From Streptomyces sp. NBC_00258 (lineage in GTDB: Bacteria; Actinomycetota; Actinomycetes; Streptomycetales; Streptomycetaceae), in the NCBI RefSeq assembly GCF_036182465.1, contig NZ_CP108081.1, forward strand, positions 2,604,001-2,668,000: 64,000 nucleotides of DNA, read 5' to 3'. Below the pieces are notes generated by a model. That model saw only the letters and a list, made by a program, of their open reading frames with translations. It was not told the DNA's origin and searched no databases. Of this stretch, positions 39,580 through 48,328 are shown piece by piece (the first letter of the stretch is position 1; every line of letters begins with the position of its first letter). The position numbers and the translations under genes were made by a program.

Positions 39580-40629
39580 TCATCCACGGTCCGGCGGCGC
39601 GCTGCTCTCCCGCACCACCAGTTCCGTCGCCACCTCCACCCGTGTCACCTCCGGCTGCTCCCCGGACAGCAGCCGGAGCACCATCCGCGCCGCGAGGGCG
39701 GTCATGTCGGCCAGGGGGGTGCGGACCGTGGTCAGCCGCGGGGTCACCCAGTCGGCGAACGGCAGGTCGTCGAAACCGACGACACTGACGTCGGCCGGGA
39801 TCCGCAGCCCGAGTTCGGCGGCGGCGCGGTAAGTGCCCAGCGCCTGGTGGTCACTGCCCGCGAAGACCGCGGTCGGACGCTCGGGCAGCGCCAGCAGCTC
39901 CAACGCGTGCCGGTACGCGAGGTCGTGAGTGAAGTCGCCGTAGCGCACCAGCGCCGGATCGAAGGGGAGCCCCGCCTCCGCCAGTGCCGAGCGATAGCCG
40001 TCGACCCGCGCCCGCGAGGTGAGCCGGCGCTCCGGGCCGCTGATGATCGCGATCCGCCGGTGACCCAGCTCGATGAGATGGCGGGTGGCGGCAAGACCGC
40101 CGGGCCAGTTGGTCGCGCCCACCCACGGCGTCCCGGGCGCGGGTTCGTCGATGGGCGCCACCAGCGCGTACGGGATGCCGAGCCGGCCCAGTTCCTCGTG
40201 CTGCTCCGGCGTCAGCTCCGGCACCACGAGGATCGCCCCGCGGGTGGGCCGGGTGGCCAGGGAGTCCAGCCACTGGCGGGCGCGTCTGGTCCGGCCGTGC
40301 GTGGCCGAGACGACCAGCCCCATGTTCGCGTCGTGCAGGACGTCCTCCGCGCCGCGGATCAGCTCCACGGCCCAGGGGCTGTCCAGTTCGTTGATGACGA
40401 AGTCGATCAGACCGCCGGGCGGTGCCGCGGTGGCCGCGGGGCGATGCTTCGCCAGATAGCCGCACTGTTCGAGGATGCGCTGCACCCTGGCCCTGGTCTC
40501 CGCCGATACATCGGATCTCTCATGCAGCACCTTGGAGACAGTGGAGACCGAAACGTCAGCTTGTTCGGCAATTTCGGCCAGTGTGCGCCGCCTCCCAGGG
40601 TCAGATCCCGTCCGAACCGTTGACGTCAT
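39580..40629 (-). CDS. LacI-family transcriptional repressor
   Basis: 349 residues. The DNA-binding part is TLAEIAEQADVSVSTVSKVLHERSDVSAETRARVQRIL (residues 16-53). The effector domain spans IDFVINELDSPWAVELIRGAEDVL through VVGFDDLPFADWVTPRLTTVRTPLADM. AGGAG lies about 9 nt before the ATG. A TCATCGGATGA palindrome straddles the start codon, and two more lie between this gene and GH95, so it likely represses itself, the GH95-like gene and the divergent beta-helix gene. The inducer is unknown. Confidence 0.88.
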   Translation of the reverse strand: MTSTVRTGSDPGRRRTLAEIAEQADVSVSTVSKVLHERSDVSAETRARVQRILEQCGYLAKHRPAATAAPPGGLIDFVINELDSPWAVELIRGAEDVLHDANMGLVVSATHGRTRRARQWLDSLATRPTRGAILVVPELTPEQHEELGRLGIPYALVAPIDEPAPGTPWVGATNWPGGLAATRHLIELGHRRIAIISGPERRLTSRARVDGYRSALAEAGLPFDPALVRYGDFTHDLAYRHALELLALPERPTAVFAGSDHQALGTYRAAAELGLRIPADVSVVGFDDLPFADWVTPRLTTVRTPLADMTALAARMVLRLLSGEQPEVTRVEVATELVVRESSAPPDRG

Positions 40630-40636
40630 CGGATGA
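40626..40636. promoter_or_regulatory. TCATCSGATGA operator, copy 3, over the lacI start codon
   Basis: TCATCGGATGA, a perfect palindrome overlapping the ATG of the LacI gene (40627-40629) and next to its ribosome site. It faces the divergent beta-helix gene. Confidence 0.6.
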
Positions 40637-40664
40637 ATCTCCTACGTTTTCGAGGCGGTAGCGA

Positions 40665-40684
40665 GTTGCGAAAACTATCGCAAC
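40665..40684. promoter_or_regulatory. Inverted repeat GTTGCGA-N6-TCGCAAC
   Basis: Perfect 7-bp arms in the divergent gap before the beta-helix gene. Inside it, CGAAAACTATCG resembles the CGAAACTTTCG palindrome at 21020, and its reverse strand shares CGATAGTTT with 2827 before the galactanase gene. Confidence 0.5.
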
Positions 40685-40860
40685 CATACGCCTGGGAGTA
40701 GGGGTGCTCCCTCGACGCAGCGGCCGACTCCCGCCGGGTGAGCACTGGTTGAGATGCCTGGTGCCGGGCGCCCCGGACGCTCCGGAAGCCGGGGAGGCGC
40801 GGTGGCACTCTCCGGAATCACCGACGAACCCCCGGACCCCTCGACGACTGGAGGCGGGAC

Positions 40861-43563
40861 ATGGCAACCAGAAAGCTCAGACGACTATCCGTGCTGGCCG
40901 CTGCCACAGCACTGCTGGCCCTCCCGGTCCAGGCTCAGACACCGGCACAGGCACAGGAAGCGGGCCCCGGTCGCGTCTACCACGTTGATCCCTCGGGCAA
41001 GGACCACGCGTCCGGCTCTGCGGCGAGACCGCTGCGCACCATCGGCGAGTGTCTCTCCCGCGTCCGCCCCGGCGACACCTGCCTGGTCCATCGCGGCACC
41101 TACCGCGAGCAACTCGCTCCGCCCTCCGGCACCGAGGACGCGCCGATCACCATCGCGGCGTACGGCGACGGACCGGTGACGGTCGACGGGACCGAACCGG
41201 TTACCGGTTGGAAGGACGCGGGCGACGGTCTGGTCGCGGCCGACACCGAGCTTCCCCCCGATCCCGACTTCAACGCGGTGTTCCTGGACAACGCCCGGGC
41301 GCAGGAAGGCCGTTGGCCCAACTCCGGCCCCGATCCGCTGAACACCACCTGGGCCGAGGCCGATCCGACCTCCACCGACCAGCACATCGACGACACCGAT
41401 CTGGCGGACGCCGACTGGACCGGCGCGACGGTGCACTTGTGGGCGGGCTCCAACCCCTGGGCCCAGCAGACCGGCACGGTCACCACCACCGGCCCCGGCA
41501 AGCTGGACTTCAAAGGCGGCAATTATCGCTGCCCGCCGCTGTGCATGGGCAACCAGAACTACCGCAACTACTACCTCGTCGGTTCCAAGGCCGCCCTCGA
41601 CCGGCCCGGGGAGTGGTACTACGACGAGACCGCGCACCGGCTCTACATGGTGCCGCCGAAGGGCGGTATGGCCGGGCACACGGTGACCGCGAAGCACCGG
41701 CTGTGGGGCGTCGACCTGACCGACAGCTCGTACGTCACCGTGCGCGGCCTGAATCTGTGGGGCACCTCGCTCCGAACGGGCGACAACAGCAAGGGAGTTG
41801 TGGTCGACCGGCTGCGGGCCACCTACATCTCGGAGTTCTCCACCCTCCCCATGCCGCCCGACAGCGATCTCGCGATACCGCCCTTCGAAGGCCACATCGT
41901 CGCGTCCCGCATCCTCGACTCGGGCGTACAGATCCTCGGCACCGGCAACACCCTGAAGAACAGCGAGATCTCCCAGTCCGCCGGGGACGGCGTCCTGCTG
42001 CGCGGCACCGGCAACACCGTCACCAACAACTACATCCACGACGTCGGCTGGATGGGCAGCTACACACCCGGCATCGAGGTCAACGGCAACGGGCACACGG
42101 TCACCCACAACACGATCCGGCGCACGGGACGGGCCTCGATCGACACGGCCTGGCAGCTCAACGGCACGGAGTTCCACGACAACCGCATCGCATACAACGA
42201 CATGTCCGAGGCGATGCGCACGTCCCGCGACGGCTCCCCGTTCTACGTCTGCTGCAGCCTGAACGGCACCGGCACCTCCATCGACCACAACACCTCGCAC
42301 GACGCCGACGGCCAGGTCGGCTTCTACGTGGACAACTACTCCGGCCACTTCCGGCTGCACCACAACGTCGCCTGGAACACCGGCACCCGGGGCACCTTCT
42401 TCAACGGCCACACCGGCCCGAGCATCGCCAACGAGGACCACAACTCCAGCTACGGCATGGGCATCAACGGCAACTCGGTGCTGCTCAGCGGGGCGACGGA
42501 CGCCTCCGGCTCGTACATCAGCAACATCATCGGTCCGAAGCCGATCAGCGCCACCCGGACCGGCGACCCGTTGCCGGTGGTCCGCTCCAACCTGATCAGC
42601 GACAAGCCCGGCTACACGGACGCCGTGAACGGCGAACTGTGGTTGACGGCCGACTCCCCCGCCATCGACGCCGGCGAGACCATCGACGGCATCACCAACG
42701 ACGTCCGGGGCGCCGCTCCCGACCAGGGCGCGTACGAGTACGGCGCGCCGATCTGGTCGACGGGCTGCAACCTGCCGGGCTGTCTGCAGCGGGTGCGTCA
42801 CGGCTCCTGGACGGCGACCGCGAGCGACGGCACGGACGCCTCCGCCGTCACCGACGGGGACATCAACACCCGCTGGACGGCGGCGGGTCCACAGTCCCCG
42901 GGCCAGTATCTGACCGTCGATCTCGGTGAGCCCAAGGCCTTCGGAAGGCTCTCACTCGACGCCGGCCGCGACACCGTCGGCCAGCCGTACGGCTTCTCCG
43001 TCTCGGTCAGCCGCGACGGCACCCACTGGGGCGAGCCGCTCGCCCGCGTCTCGGGCCGCTCCTTCACCCAGGACGCGGTGCTCCCCCGACAGACCACGGC
43101 CCGCTACCTCCGTTTCACGCTCACCGCGAGCGGACCGGTCCCCTGGGTCGTCAATGACCTGCGCCTGTACGGCGACGGCCCCGACGCCTCCAGCACACTC
43201 CAGGCCGAGCAGGCCACGGTCGTGCGGGGCGTGGAGCGCGGCACGGCCGCCACCGGTGTGCTCGGCTCCGGCGACCGGGTGGGGTTCCGCGCGGTGAACA
43301 TCGACGGCGGGCGGGTCACCCTGCGCAGCACGTCCTCCTGCGCACGCACCTGTTCGCTGCAGCTTCGCCTGGACTCACCGGACGGTCCGCCGGTCGCAGT
43401 GGTGCCCCTCCGGGGCGACAGCGGCGGCGACTGGCGGGAGCGAACGGTGAGCCTGAAGCGCGAGGTGTCCGGTACCCACGACCTCTACCTCGTGGCGAAG
43501 GAAGGACGGCAGGTCGCCGCGCTGGACTGGCTGACGATCGAGAGCCCTGCCTCACAAGAGTGA
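40861..43563 (+). CDS. Secreted right-handed beta-helix carbohydrate-active enzyme with two CBM-like domains
   Basis: 900 residues; GGAGG lies 6 nt before the ATG. A Sec signal (RLSVLAAATALLALPVQAQTPAQAQ) is followed by VYHVDPSGKDHASGSAARPLRTIGECLSRVRPGDTCLVHRGTYRE, the start of a pectate-lyase-like parallel beta-helix running to about residue 630 (GNTLKNSEISQSAGDGVLLRGTGNTVTNNYIHDVG; GNGHTVTHNTIRRTG). Residues about 645-775 (SWTATASDGTDASAVTDGDINTRWTAAG ... RYLRFTLTASG) are an F5/8 type C/CBM32 domain. The last 125 residues (LQAEQATVVRGVERG ... GTHDLYLVAKEG ... LDWLTIES) look like a CBM6/35. The catalytic residues and linkage are not assigned; lyase or hydrolase are both possible. It is divergent from the LacI gene and shares its operators. 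Confidence 0.8.
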   Translation: MATRKLRRLSVLAAATALLALPVQAQTPAQAQEAGPGRVYHVDPSGKDHASGSAARPLRTIGECLSRVRPGDTCLVHRGTYREQLAPPSGTEDAPITIAAYGDGPVTVDGTEPVTGWKDAGDGLVAADTELPPDPDFNAVFLDNARAQEGRWPNSGPDPLNTTWAEADPTSTDQHIDDTDLADADWTGATVHLWAGSNPWAQQTGTVTTTGPGKLDFKGGNYRCPPLCMGNQNYRNYYLVGSKAALDRPGEWYYDETAHRLYMVPPKGGMAGHTVTAKHRLWGVDLTDSSYVTVRGLNLWGTSLRTGDNSKGVVVDRLRATYISEFSTLPMPPDSDLAIPPFEGHIVASRILDSGVQILGTGNTLKNSEISQSAGDGVLLRGTGNTVTNNYIHDVGWMGSYTPGIEVNGNGHTVTHNTIRRTGRASIDTAWQLNGTEFHDNRIAYNDMSEAMRTSRDGSPFYVCCSLNGTGTSIDHNTSHDADGQVGFYVDNYSGHFRLHHNVAWNTGTRGTFFNGHTGPSIANEDHNSSYGMGINGNSVLLSGATDASGSYISNIIGPKPISATRTGDPLPVVRSNLISDKPGYTDAVNGELWLTADSPAIDAGETIDGITNDVRGAAPDQGAYEYGAPIWSTGCNLPGCLQRVRHGSWTATASDGTDASAVTDGDINTRWTAAGPQSPGQYLTVDLGEPKAFGRLSLDAGRDTVGQPYGFSVSVSRDGTHWGEPLARVSGRSFTQDAVLPRQTTARYLRFTLTASGPVPWVVNDLRLYGDGPDASSTLQAEQATVVRGVERGTAATGVLGSGDRVGFRAVNIDGGRVTLRSTSSCARTCSLQLRLDSPDGPPVAVVPLRGDSGGDWRERTVSLKREVSGTHDLYLVAKEGRQVAALDWLTIESPASQE

Positions 43564-43574
43564 AGCAGGGCTCT
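43541..43574. terminator. Terminator hairpin spanning the stop codon
   Basis: AGAGCCCTGC-N14-GCAGGGCTCT, perfect 10-bp arms; the loop contains the TGA of the beta-helix gene. It ends 27 bp from the 3' end of the convergent tRNA gene. Confidence 0.7.
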
Positions 43575-43601
43575 GATCTGCGACTATCAGTGTTCCTCTA
43601 G

Positions 43602-43675
<74 letters not shown>

Positions 43676-43776
43676 ATGCGCTTCGTCGTGGTGGAACCAC
43701 GTGATCGCGCAAACAGAACACTACCCCACACCCGGGGCTGCTTCGAAGGTGGCGTGGGGCGAGGGACAATCGGTGC

Positions 43777-44289
43777 ATGAGCAGTGCTTCTGACGACAGG
43801 CGGGACCGGGACGCCGAGGGGCGGGCGCGCAACGCGCGGCCGCGGGACGGGCTCGGGCGGCCCCTGCCGTACGGGACCGACGGGGTGGAGCGGCAGCCCG
43901 AAGGGGTCGTGCGCCCGCCCGAGGAGACGGTCACCGAGGCGCAGGCGCTGCTGGCGGCGGGCAAACCGTTCCACGCGCACGAGGTCTTCGAGGACGCGTG
44001 GAAGTCGGGTCCCGACGAGGAGCGGGCGCTGTGGCGCGGGCTGGCCCAGCTCGCGGTGGGGCTCACCCATGCGGCCCGGGGGAACGTGACGGGCGGGGCA
44101 CGGCTGCTGCGGCGGGGCGCCGGGGCGGTCGAGGACTGGGGCGCGGAGGCCGGCCGGCCGCGGCCGCACGGGCTGGAGCTGGCCGGACTGGCCGCGTGGG
44201 CACGGGAGTTGGCGGGCACGGTGGAGAAGGAAGGGGCGGCCGTGGACGCGGAGGTGTGGGCGCCGCGACTGCGGGGCGAAGGAGCCTGA
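43777..44289 (+). CDS. DUF309 family protein
   Basis: 170 residues. The signature AQALLAAGKPFHAHEVFEDAWKSGPDEERALWRGLAQLAVGLTHAARGN (about 55-105) defines DUF309, small helical proteins of unknown reaction. The first 50 residues are charged and Arg-rich. It lies 79 nt before cobF on the same strand. Confidence 0.85.
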   Translation: MSSASDDRRDRDAEGRARNARPRDGLGRPLPYGTDGVERQPEGVVRPPEETVTEAQALLAAGKPFHAHEVFEDAWKSGPDEERALWRGLAQLAVGLTHAARGNVTGGARLLRRGAGAVEDWGAEAGRPRPHGLELAGLAAWARELAGTVEKEGAAVDAEVWAPRLRGEGA

Positions 44290-44368
44290 GGGCGGCGGGG
44301 GACCGGGCCGGCACTCCTCCGTCGGACGCGGTGACGGGGCCGGCGGAGGCGTGGGGCAGACTCGGGGT

Positions 44369-45139
44369 GTGCGAAAGATTCATGTCATCGGCATCGGGGC
44401 GGGCGATCCCGACCAACTGACCCTGCAGGCGGTCAAGGCTCTGAGGAGCACGGATGTGTTCTTCATCCTCGACAAGGGCGAGGTCAAGTCGGACCTCGTC
44501 CAGCTGCGCCGTGACATTCTCGACGCGCATCTGCCGGACGGGACGTACCGCCTGGTGGAGGCCCGCGATCCGGAGCGGGACCGGGCTGCCGGGGGCGCGG
44601 GTTACTCCCCCGCCGTCGGGGACTGGCGCAGTGCCCGTGCCGACATCTACGAGCGGCTGATCACCGAGGAGCTGGGCGAGGACGAGAGCGGGGCGTTCCT
44701 CGTCTGGGGCGATCCCTCGTTGTACGACAGCACGCTGGGGATTCTGGAGGAGATCCTCGACCGGGGCGCGGTCTCCTTCGAACACGACGTGGTGCCGGGC
44801 ATCAGCAGCGTCTCGGCGCTGGTCGCCCGCCACCGCACCGGGCTCAACCGCGTGGCCCGGCCCGTCCAGATCACCACGGGCCGCCGGCTCGCCCAGGGTT
44901 TCCCGGAGGACGTCGACGACGTGGTGGTCATGCTCGACGCCCACCAGACGTTCCAGCGGTACGCCGACCAGGACATCGACATCTACTGGGGCGCCTACAT
45001 CGGCACGCCCGACGAGATCCTGGCCTCCGGCCCCCTCGCGGAGACGGCCCCGCGCATCGCCGAACTGCGCGAGGAGGCCCGCGACCGCAAGGGCTGGATC
45101 ATGGACACATACCTGCTGCGCAGGCGCCCTCGGGACTAG
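44369..45139 (+). CDS. cobF: Precorrin-6A synthase (deacetylating)
   Basis: 256 residues from the GTG at 44369, where the protein begins RKIHVIGIGAGDPDQLTLQAVKAL as in the family; an upstream in-frame GTG at 44351 adds six residues. It uses S-adenosylmethionine to methylate C-1 of precorrin-5 and removes the acetyl group, a step of aerobic cobalamin synthesis. The tetrapyrrole-methylase motifs are GIGAGDPDQLT, GDPSLYDSTLGILEEI and VPGISSVSALVARH. The cobK gene lies 2.3 kb downstream on the other strand, past an exporter, so the pathway genes are scattered here. Confidence 0.88.
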   Translation: MRKIHVIGIGAGDPDQLTLQAVKALRSTDVFFILDKGEVKSDLVQLRRDILDAHLPDGTYRLVEARDPERDRAAGGAGYSPAVGDWRSARADIYERLITEELGEDESGAFLVWGDPSLYDSTLGILEEILDRGAVSFEHDVVPGISSVSALVARHRTGLNRVARPVQITTGRRLAQGFPEDVDDVVVMLDAHQTFQRYADQDIDIYWGAYIGTPDEILASGPLAETAPRIAELREEARDRKGWIMDTYLLRRRPRD

Positions 45140-45188
45140 GGCCGGTCCGGCGGATCATGCCGCAGACGCGGGGTCCGGCAGCGCCCCG

Positions 45189-45220
45189 AGGGGGCGCGGG
45201 GAACTGCGTGACCAGCCACG
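45189..45220 (+). repeat. Streptomyces short intergenic repeat, copy 3
   Basis: AGGGGGCGCGGGG then AACTGCGTGACCAGCC between cobF and the exporter gene. It has one base change in the second half compared with copy 2. Confidence 0.7.
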
Positions 45221-45338
45221 GGCGGACCCGCGGTCGAATCACCGGCCTTCCGGCGGAGCGTTCGGGGGCGCCCGGCGCCCCTGCGCTGCCCCGCACCACC
45301 CCCGCGGCAGCGGCCCGCACCCGTGCGGACGGCCCCGC

Positions 45339-47477
45339 ATGCACACGCCACCACCCGGTGTGAAGCTGACCGGTGTGACGACCACCGACACCGCCGAGCC
45401 GCCGTCCGGGGCTCAGACGGTCCCCGCGCAGCCGCCCGTGCTGGACAAGCGCCGCCGCAATGTCGTCTTCGTGACGATCATGCTCGGCATGCTGCTGGCC
45501 GCGCTGGACCAGACGATCGTGGGCACGGCCCTGCCGACGATCGTGTCGGACCTCGGCGGTGCGGAGCACATGTCGTGGGTGGTCACCAGCTATCTGCTGG
45601 CGGAGACCGTCGCGACGGTGCTGGTCGGCAAGTTCGGTGACCTGTTCGGCCGCAAGGTGATCTTCCAGGCGTCGGCGATCATCTTCATCACCGGTTCGTT
45701 TCTGTGCGGCCTCGCCTCGAACATGACGCTGCTGATCGTCTGGCGCGGCATGCAGGGCATCGGCGCGGGCGGTCTGATGGTCACCGCGATGGCCCTGATC
45801 GCCGACGTGATCCCGCTGCGTCAGCGCGGCAAGTACCAGGGCGCCATCGGTGCCGTCTTCGGTGTCGCCACCGTCATCGGCCCCCTGCTCGGCGGCCTCT
45901 TCACCGACCACCTCACCTGGCGCTGGTGCTTCTACGTCAACGTCCCCATCGCGATCCTCGTCGTCGTGGCCGCGGCCCGCACGATCCCGGTGGTGAAGTC
46001 GGCCTCCCGCCCGGTCATCGACTACCTGGGCATCGCCCTCGTGGCCGTCGGCGCCAGCGCCCTGATCCTGGCGACCAGCTGGGGCGGCAACGAGTACGCC
46101 TGGAGCTCGCCGGTCATCATCGGCCTCTTCGCGGGCGGCGTCCTCGCCCTCGCGGCCTTCTGCTGGGCGGAGACCCGCGCGGCCCAACCGATGCTGCCGA
46201 TGCGGCTGTTCGGCAACCCCGTCTTCACGGTCTGCTCGATCCTCAGCTTCATCGTGGGCTTCGCGATGCTCGGCGCGATGACGTTCCTGCCGACGTTCCT
46301 GCAGTACGTGGACGGCGACTCGGCCACGATCTCCGGCGTCCGTACCCTGCCCATGGTCATCGGGCTGCTCATCGCTTCGGTGTTCAGCGGCAACGTCGTC
46401 AGCAAGACCGGCCACTACCGCGTCTTCCCCATCGTCGGGTCGCTGGTCATGGCTGCCGGCCTGTTTCTGCTCTCCCTGATGGGCCCCGGCACCAGCACCT
46501 GGCTCGCGTCGTTCTACATGTTCGTCCTCGGCACCGGGATCGGTCTGTGCATGCAGGTGCTCACCATCGCCGTGCAGAACACCGTCGAGTACACCGACCT
46601 GGGCACCGCGACGTCCGGGGTGACCTTCTTCCGTACGCTGGGCAGTTCGTTCGGCACCGCGGTGTTCGGCACGATCTACACGAACACGCTGACGCCCCAG
46701 CTCGCGGACGGCGTCGCCGAGGCGGCCCGGTCGAGCGGGACCGACCCCTCGGCCCTCATGAAGGCCGCGACCAGTCCCGAGGGGCTGCACGGACTGCCGT
46801 CGGAGACCGCCGCGCCCATCGTGGAGGCGTACGCCGACACGCTCCAGACCGTCTTCCTGTGGACCGTGCCGGTGACGCTGATCGGTTTCGTGATCGCGCT
46901 GTTCCTCAAGCAGGTGCAGCTGCGCGACAGCGCCCGGATGGGGTCCACGGACCTGGGCGAGGGCTTCGCGACCCCCTCCTCGGCCGACAACCAGCGGCGT
47001 CTGGAGGCCGTGGTCGGAAAGATCATCGGCGGTACGAGTCCCGACGCCATGCGCCGGCTCGTCACCGAGTCCGACACCCGTCTCGACATCGCGGGCGCCT
47101 GGGCGGTGATGCAGGTCGAGCTGTTCACCCGGATGGTCGGCCACGCGAGCCTCAGCCTGATCGCCGCCCGCCGCCGCATGCCTCCGGAGGTCCTGGTCCC
47201 GGTCTTCCAGCGCATGGTCGAGGAGGGCTACCTCACCCGCGACGGCACCCTCTTCTCCCACACCGAGGCGGGCGCCCGCGAGGCGCGCGTCATCGGCGAG
47301 GCCCTGTCCACCGCGCTCGCCGAACGCGTCGAACAGGACATCGGCCGCCCCTCCGGCGCGGACCTCCGCGCCGCCGTCGACACCATCGCCAAGCGTCTTC
47401 TGGTCGAGGACCTGACCCACGACATCCTGACGGAGAACCGCCCCAAGCCCCTGGCCGGGGCCACGAAGGAAGGCTGA
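45339..47477 (+). CDS. DHA2 (EmrB/QacA) family exporter with C-terminal winged-helix-like domain
   Basis: 712 residues. Residues about 35-530 are a 14-helix major-facilitator exporter: VTIMLGMLLAALDQTIVGTALPTIV, KFGDLFGRKVIFQ (motif A), WRGMQGIGAGGLM, and GAVFGVATVIGPLLGGLFTDHLTWRWCFYVNVPI (motif C). After the last helix (LIGFVIALFLKQVQL) come about 180 cytosolic residues. Their end, VFQRMVEEGYLTRDGTLFSHTEAGAREARVIGEAL, resembles the wing of a MarR-type winged helix. DHA2 proteins are usually near 500 residues. The extension could sense substrate or bind nucleic acid or protein; this is inference. The start may instead be the GTG at 45375. Confidence 0.85.
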   Translation: MHTPPPGVKLTGVTTTDTAEPPSGAQTVPAQPPVLDKRRRNVVFVTIMLGMLLAALDQTIVGTALPTIVSDLGGAEHMSWVVTSYLLAETVATVLVGKFGDLFGRKVIFQASAIIFITGSFLCGLASNMTLLIVWRGMQGIGAGGLMVTAMALIADVIPLRQRGKYQGAIGAVFGVATVIGPLLGGLFTDHLTWRWCFYVNVPIAILVVVAAARTIPVVKSASRPVIDYLGIALVAVGASALILATSWGGNEYAWSSPVIIGLFAGGVLALAAFCWAETRAAQPMLPMRLFGNPVFTVCSILSFIVGFAMLGAMTFLPTFLQYVDGDSATISGVRTLPMVIGLLIASVFSGNVVSKTGHYRVFPIVGSLVMAAGLFLLSLMGPGTSTWLASFYMFVLGTGIGLCMQVLTIAVQNTVEYTDLGTATSGVTFFRTLGSSFGTAVFGTIYTNTLTPQLADGVAEAARSSGTDPSALMKAATSPEGLHGLPSETAAPIVEAYADTLQTVFLWTVPVTLIGFVIALFLKQVQLRDSARMGSTDLGEGFATPSSADNQRRLEAVVGKIIGGTSPDAMRRLVTESDTRLDIAGAWAVMQVELFTRMVGHASLSLIAARRRMPPEVLVPVFQRMVEEGYLTRDGTLFSHTEAGAREARVIGEALSTALAERVEQDIGRPSGADLRAAVDTIAKRLLVEDLTHDILTENRPKPLAGATKEG

Positions 47478-47499
47478 CGAACACGCCGCCCGAGCGGCC

Positions 47500-48246
47500 C
47501 TACCCTCCCCCGAAGCCCAGCCGGGCCAGCACCGACGCCACATCCGCTTCGGCTCGTACCCCCTCCGGGAGGGGTGGGCGGTGTACGACCACGACCGGCA
47601 GTCCCAGTTCCCTGGCGGCCGTCAGTTTGGCCGAGGTGGCCGAGCCGCCGCTGTCCTTGGTGACCAGGACGTCGATGCGGTGGTCGCGCAGGAGGGCCGT
47701 TTCGGACTCCACCGTGAACGGGCCGCGCGCCAGCAGGACTTCCGTGTGGCGCGGCATCGGCGGCTCGGGAGGTTCCACCGAGCGTACGAGGTAGTGCAGT
47801 TCGGGTTCCCGGGCGAAGGCCGCGAGACCCAGGCGGCCCGTCGTGAGGAAGACGCGCCGGCCCAGGGGCGGGAGCAGGTCGGCGGCTTCGGGGAGGGACG
47901 CCGCCGGGTGCCAGCGGTCGCCGGGGACGGGGGTCCAGCCCGGGCGGCGCAGGACGACGGCCGGGACACCGGTGGTCGCCGCGGCCCGTGCCGCGTTCTC
48001 GGTGATGCCCGTGGCGAAGGGGTGTGTGGCGTCGACGACGGCGTCCACGTGCTCGGCGCGCAGCCACTGCGCGAGGCCCTCCGCCCCGCCGAACCCTCCG
48101 ACGCGTACGTCCCCGTCCAGGGCCCCCGGCCGGGAGACGCGGCCCGCGAGCGACGTGGTCACGCGCACGCCGGGGCGGGCCGCGAGCGACGCGGCCAGTT
48201 CACGCGCCTCGGTGGTCCCGCCGAGGACCAGGACATGCGGAGACAT
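47500..48246 (-). CDS. cobK: Precorrin-6A reductase (cobK)
   Basis: 248 residues. It reduces precorrin-6A to 6B with NADPH. Motifs: VLVLGGTTEARELAASLAARPGVRVTTSLAGRV at the N-terminus, GGAEGLAQWLRAEHVDAVVDATHPFA near 55-78, FLTTGRLGLAAF, and the C-terminal IDVLVTKDSGGSATSAKLTAARELGLPVVVV. It is convergent with the exporter gene with only 22 nt between stops. Confidence 0.9.
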   Translation of the reverse strand: MSPHVLVLGGTTEARELAASLAARPGVRVTTSLAGRVSRPGALDGDVRVGGFGGAEGLAQWLRAEHVDAVVDATHPFATGITENAARAAATTGVPAVVLRRPGWTPVPGDRWHPAASLPEAADLLPPLGRRVFLTTGRLGLAAFAREPELHYLVRSVEPPEPPMPRHTEVLLARGPFTVESETALLRDHRIDVLVTKDSGGSATSAKLTAARELGLPVVVVHRPPLPEGVRAEADVASVLARLGFGGG

Positions 48247-48328
48247 GGCGTCGAGCGTACGGGGCCGGGCTCCTTCGCCGATCCGCCGGCCTGTAGGTCC
48301 GCCGGTCCGGCGTCCCTGCCGGGCACGG

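Noticed and set aside
45099..47543. An 814-residue minus-strand frame antisense to the DHA2 exporter
   Set aside because: Asp/His/Arg-rich, without any fold signature; antisense shadow of a third-position-GC gene.
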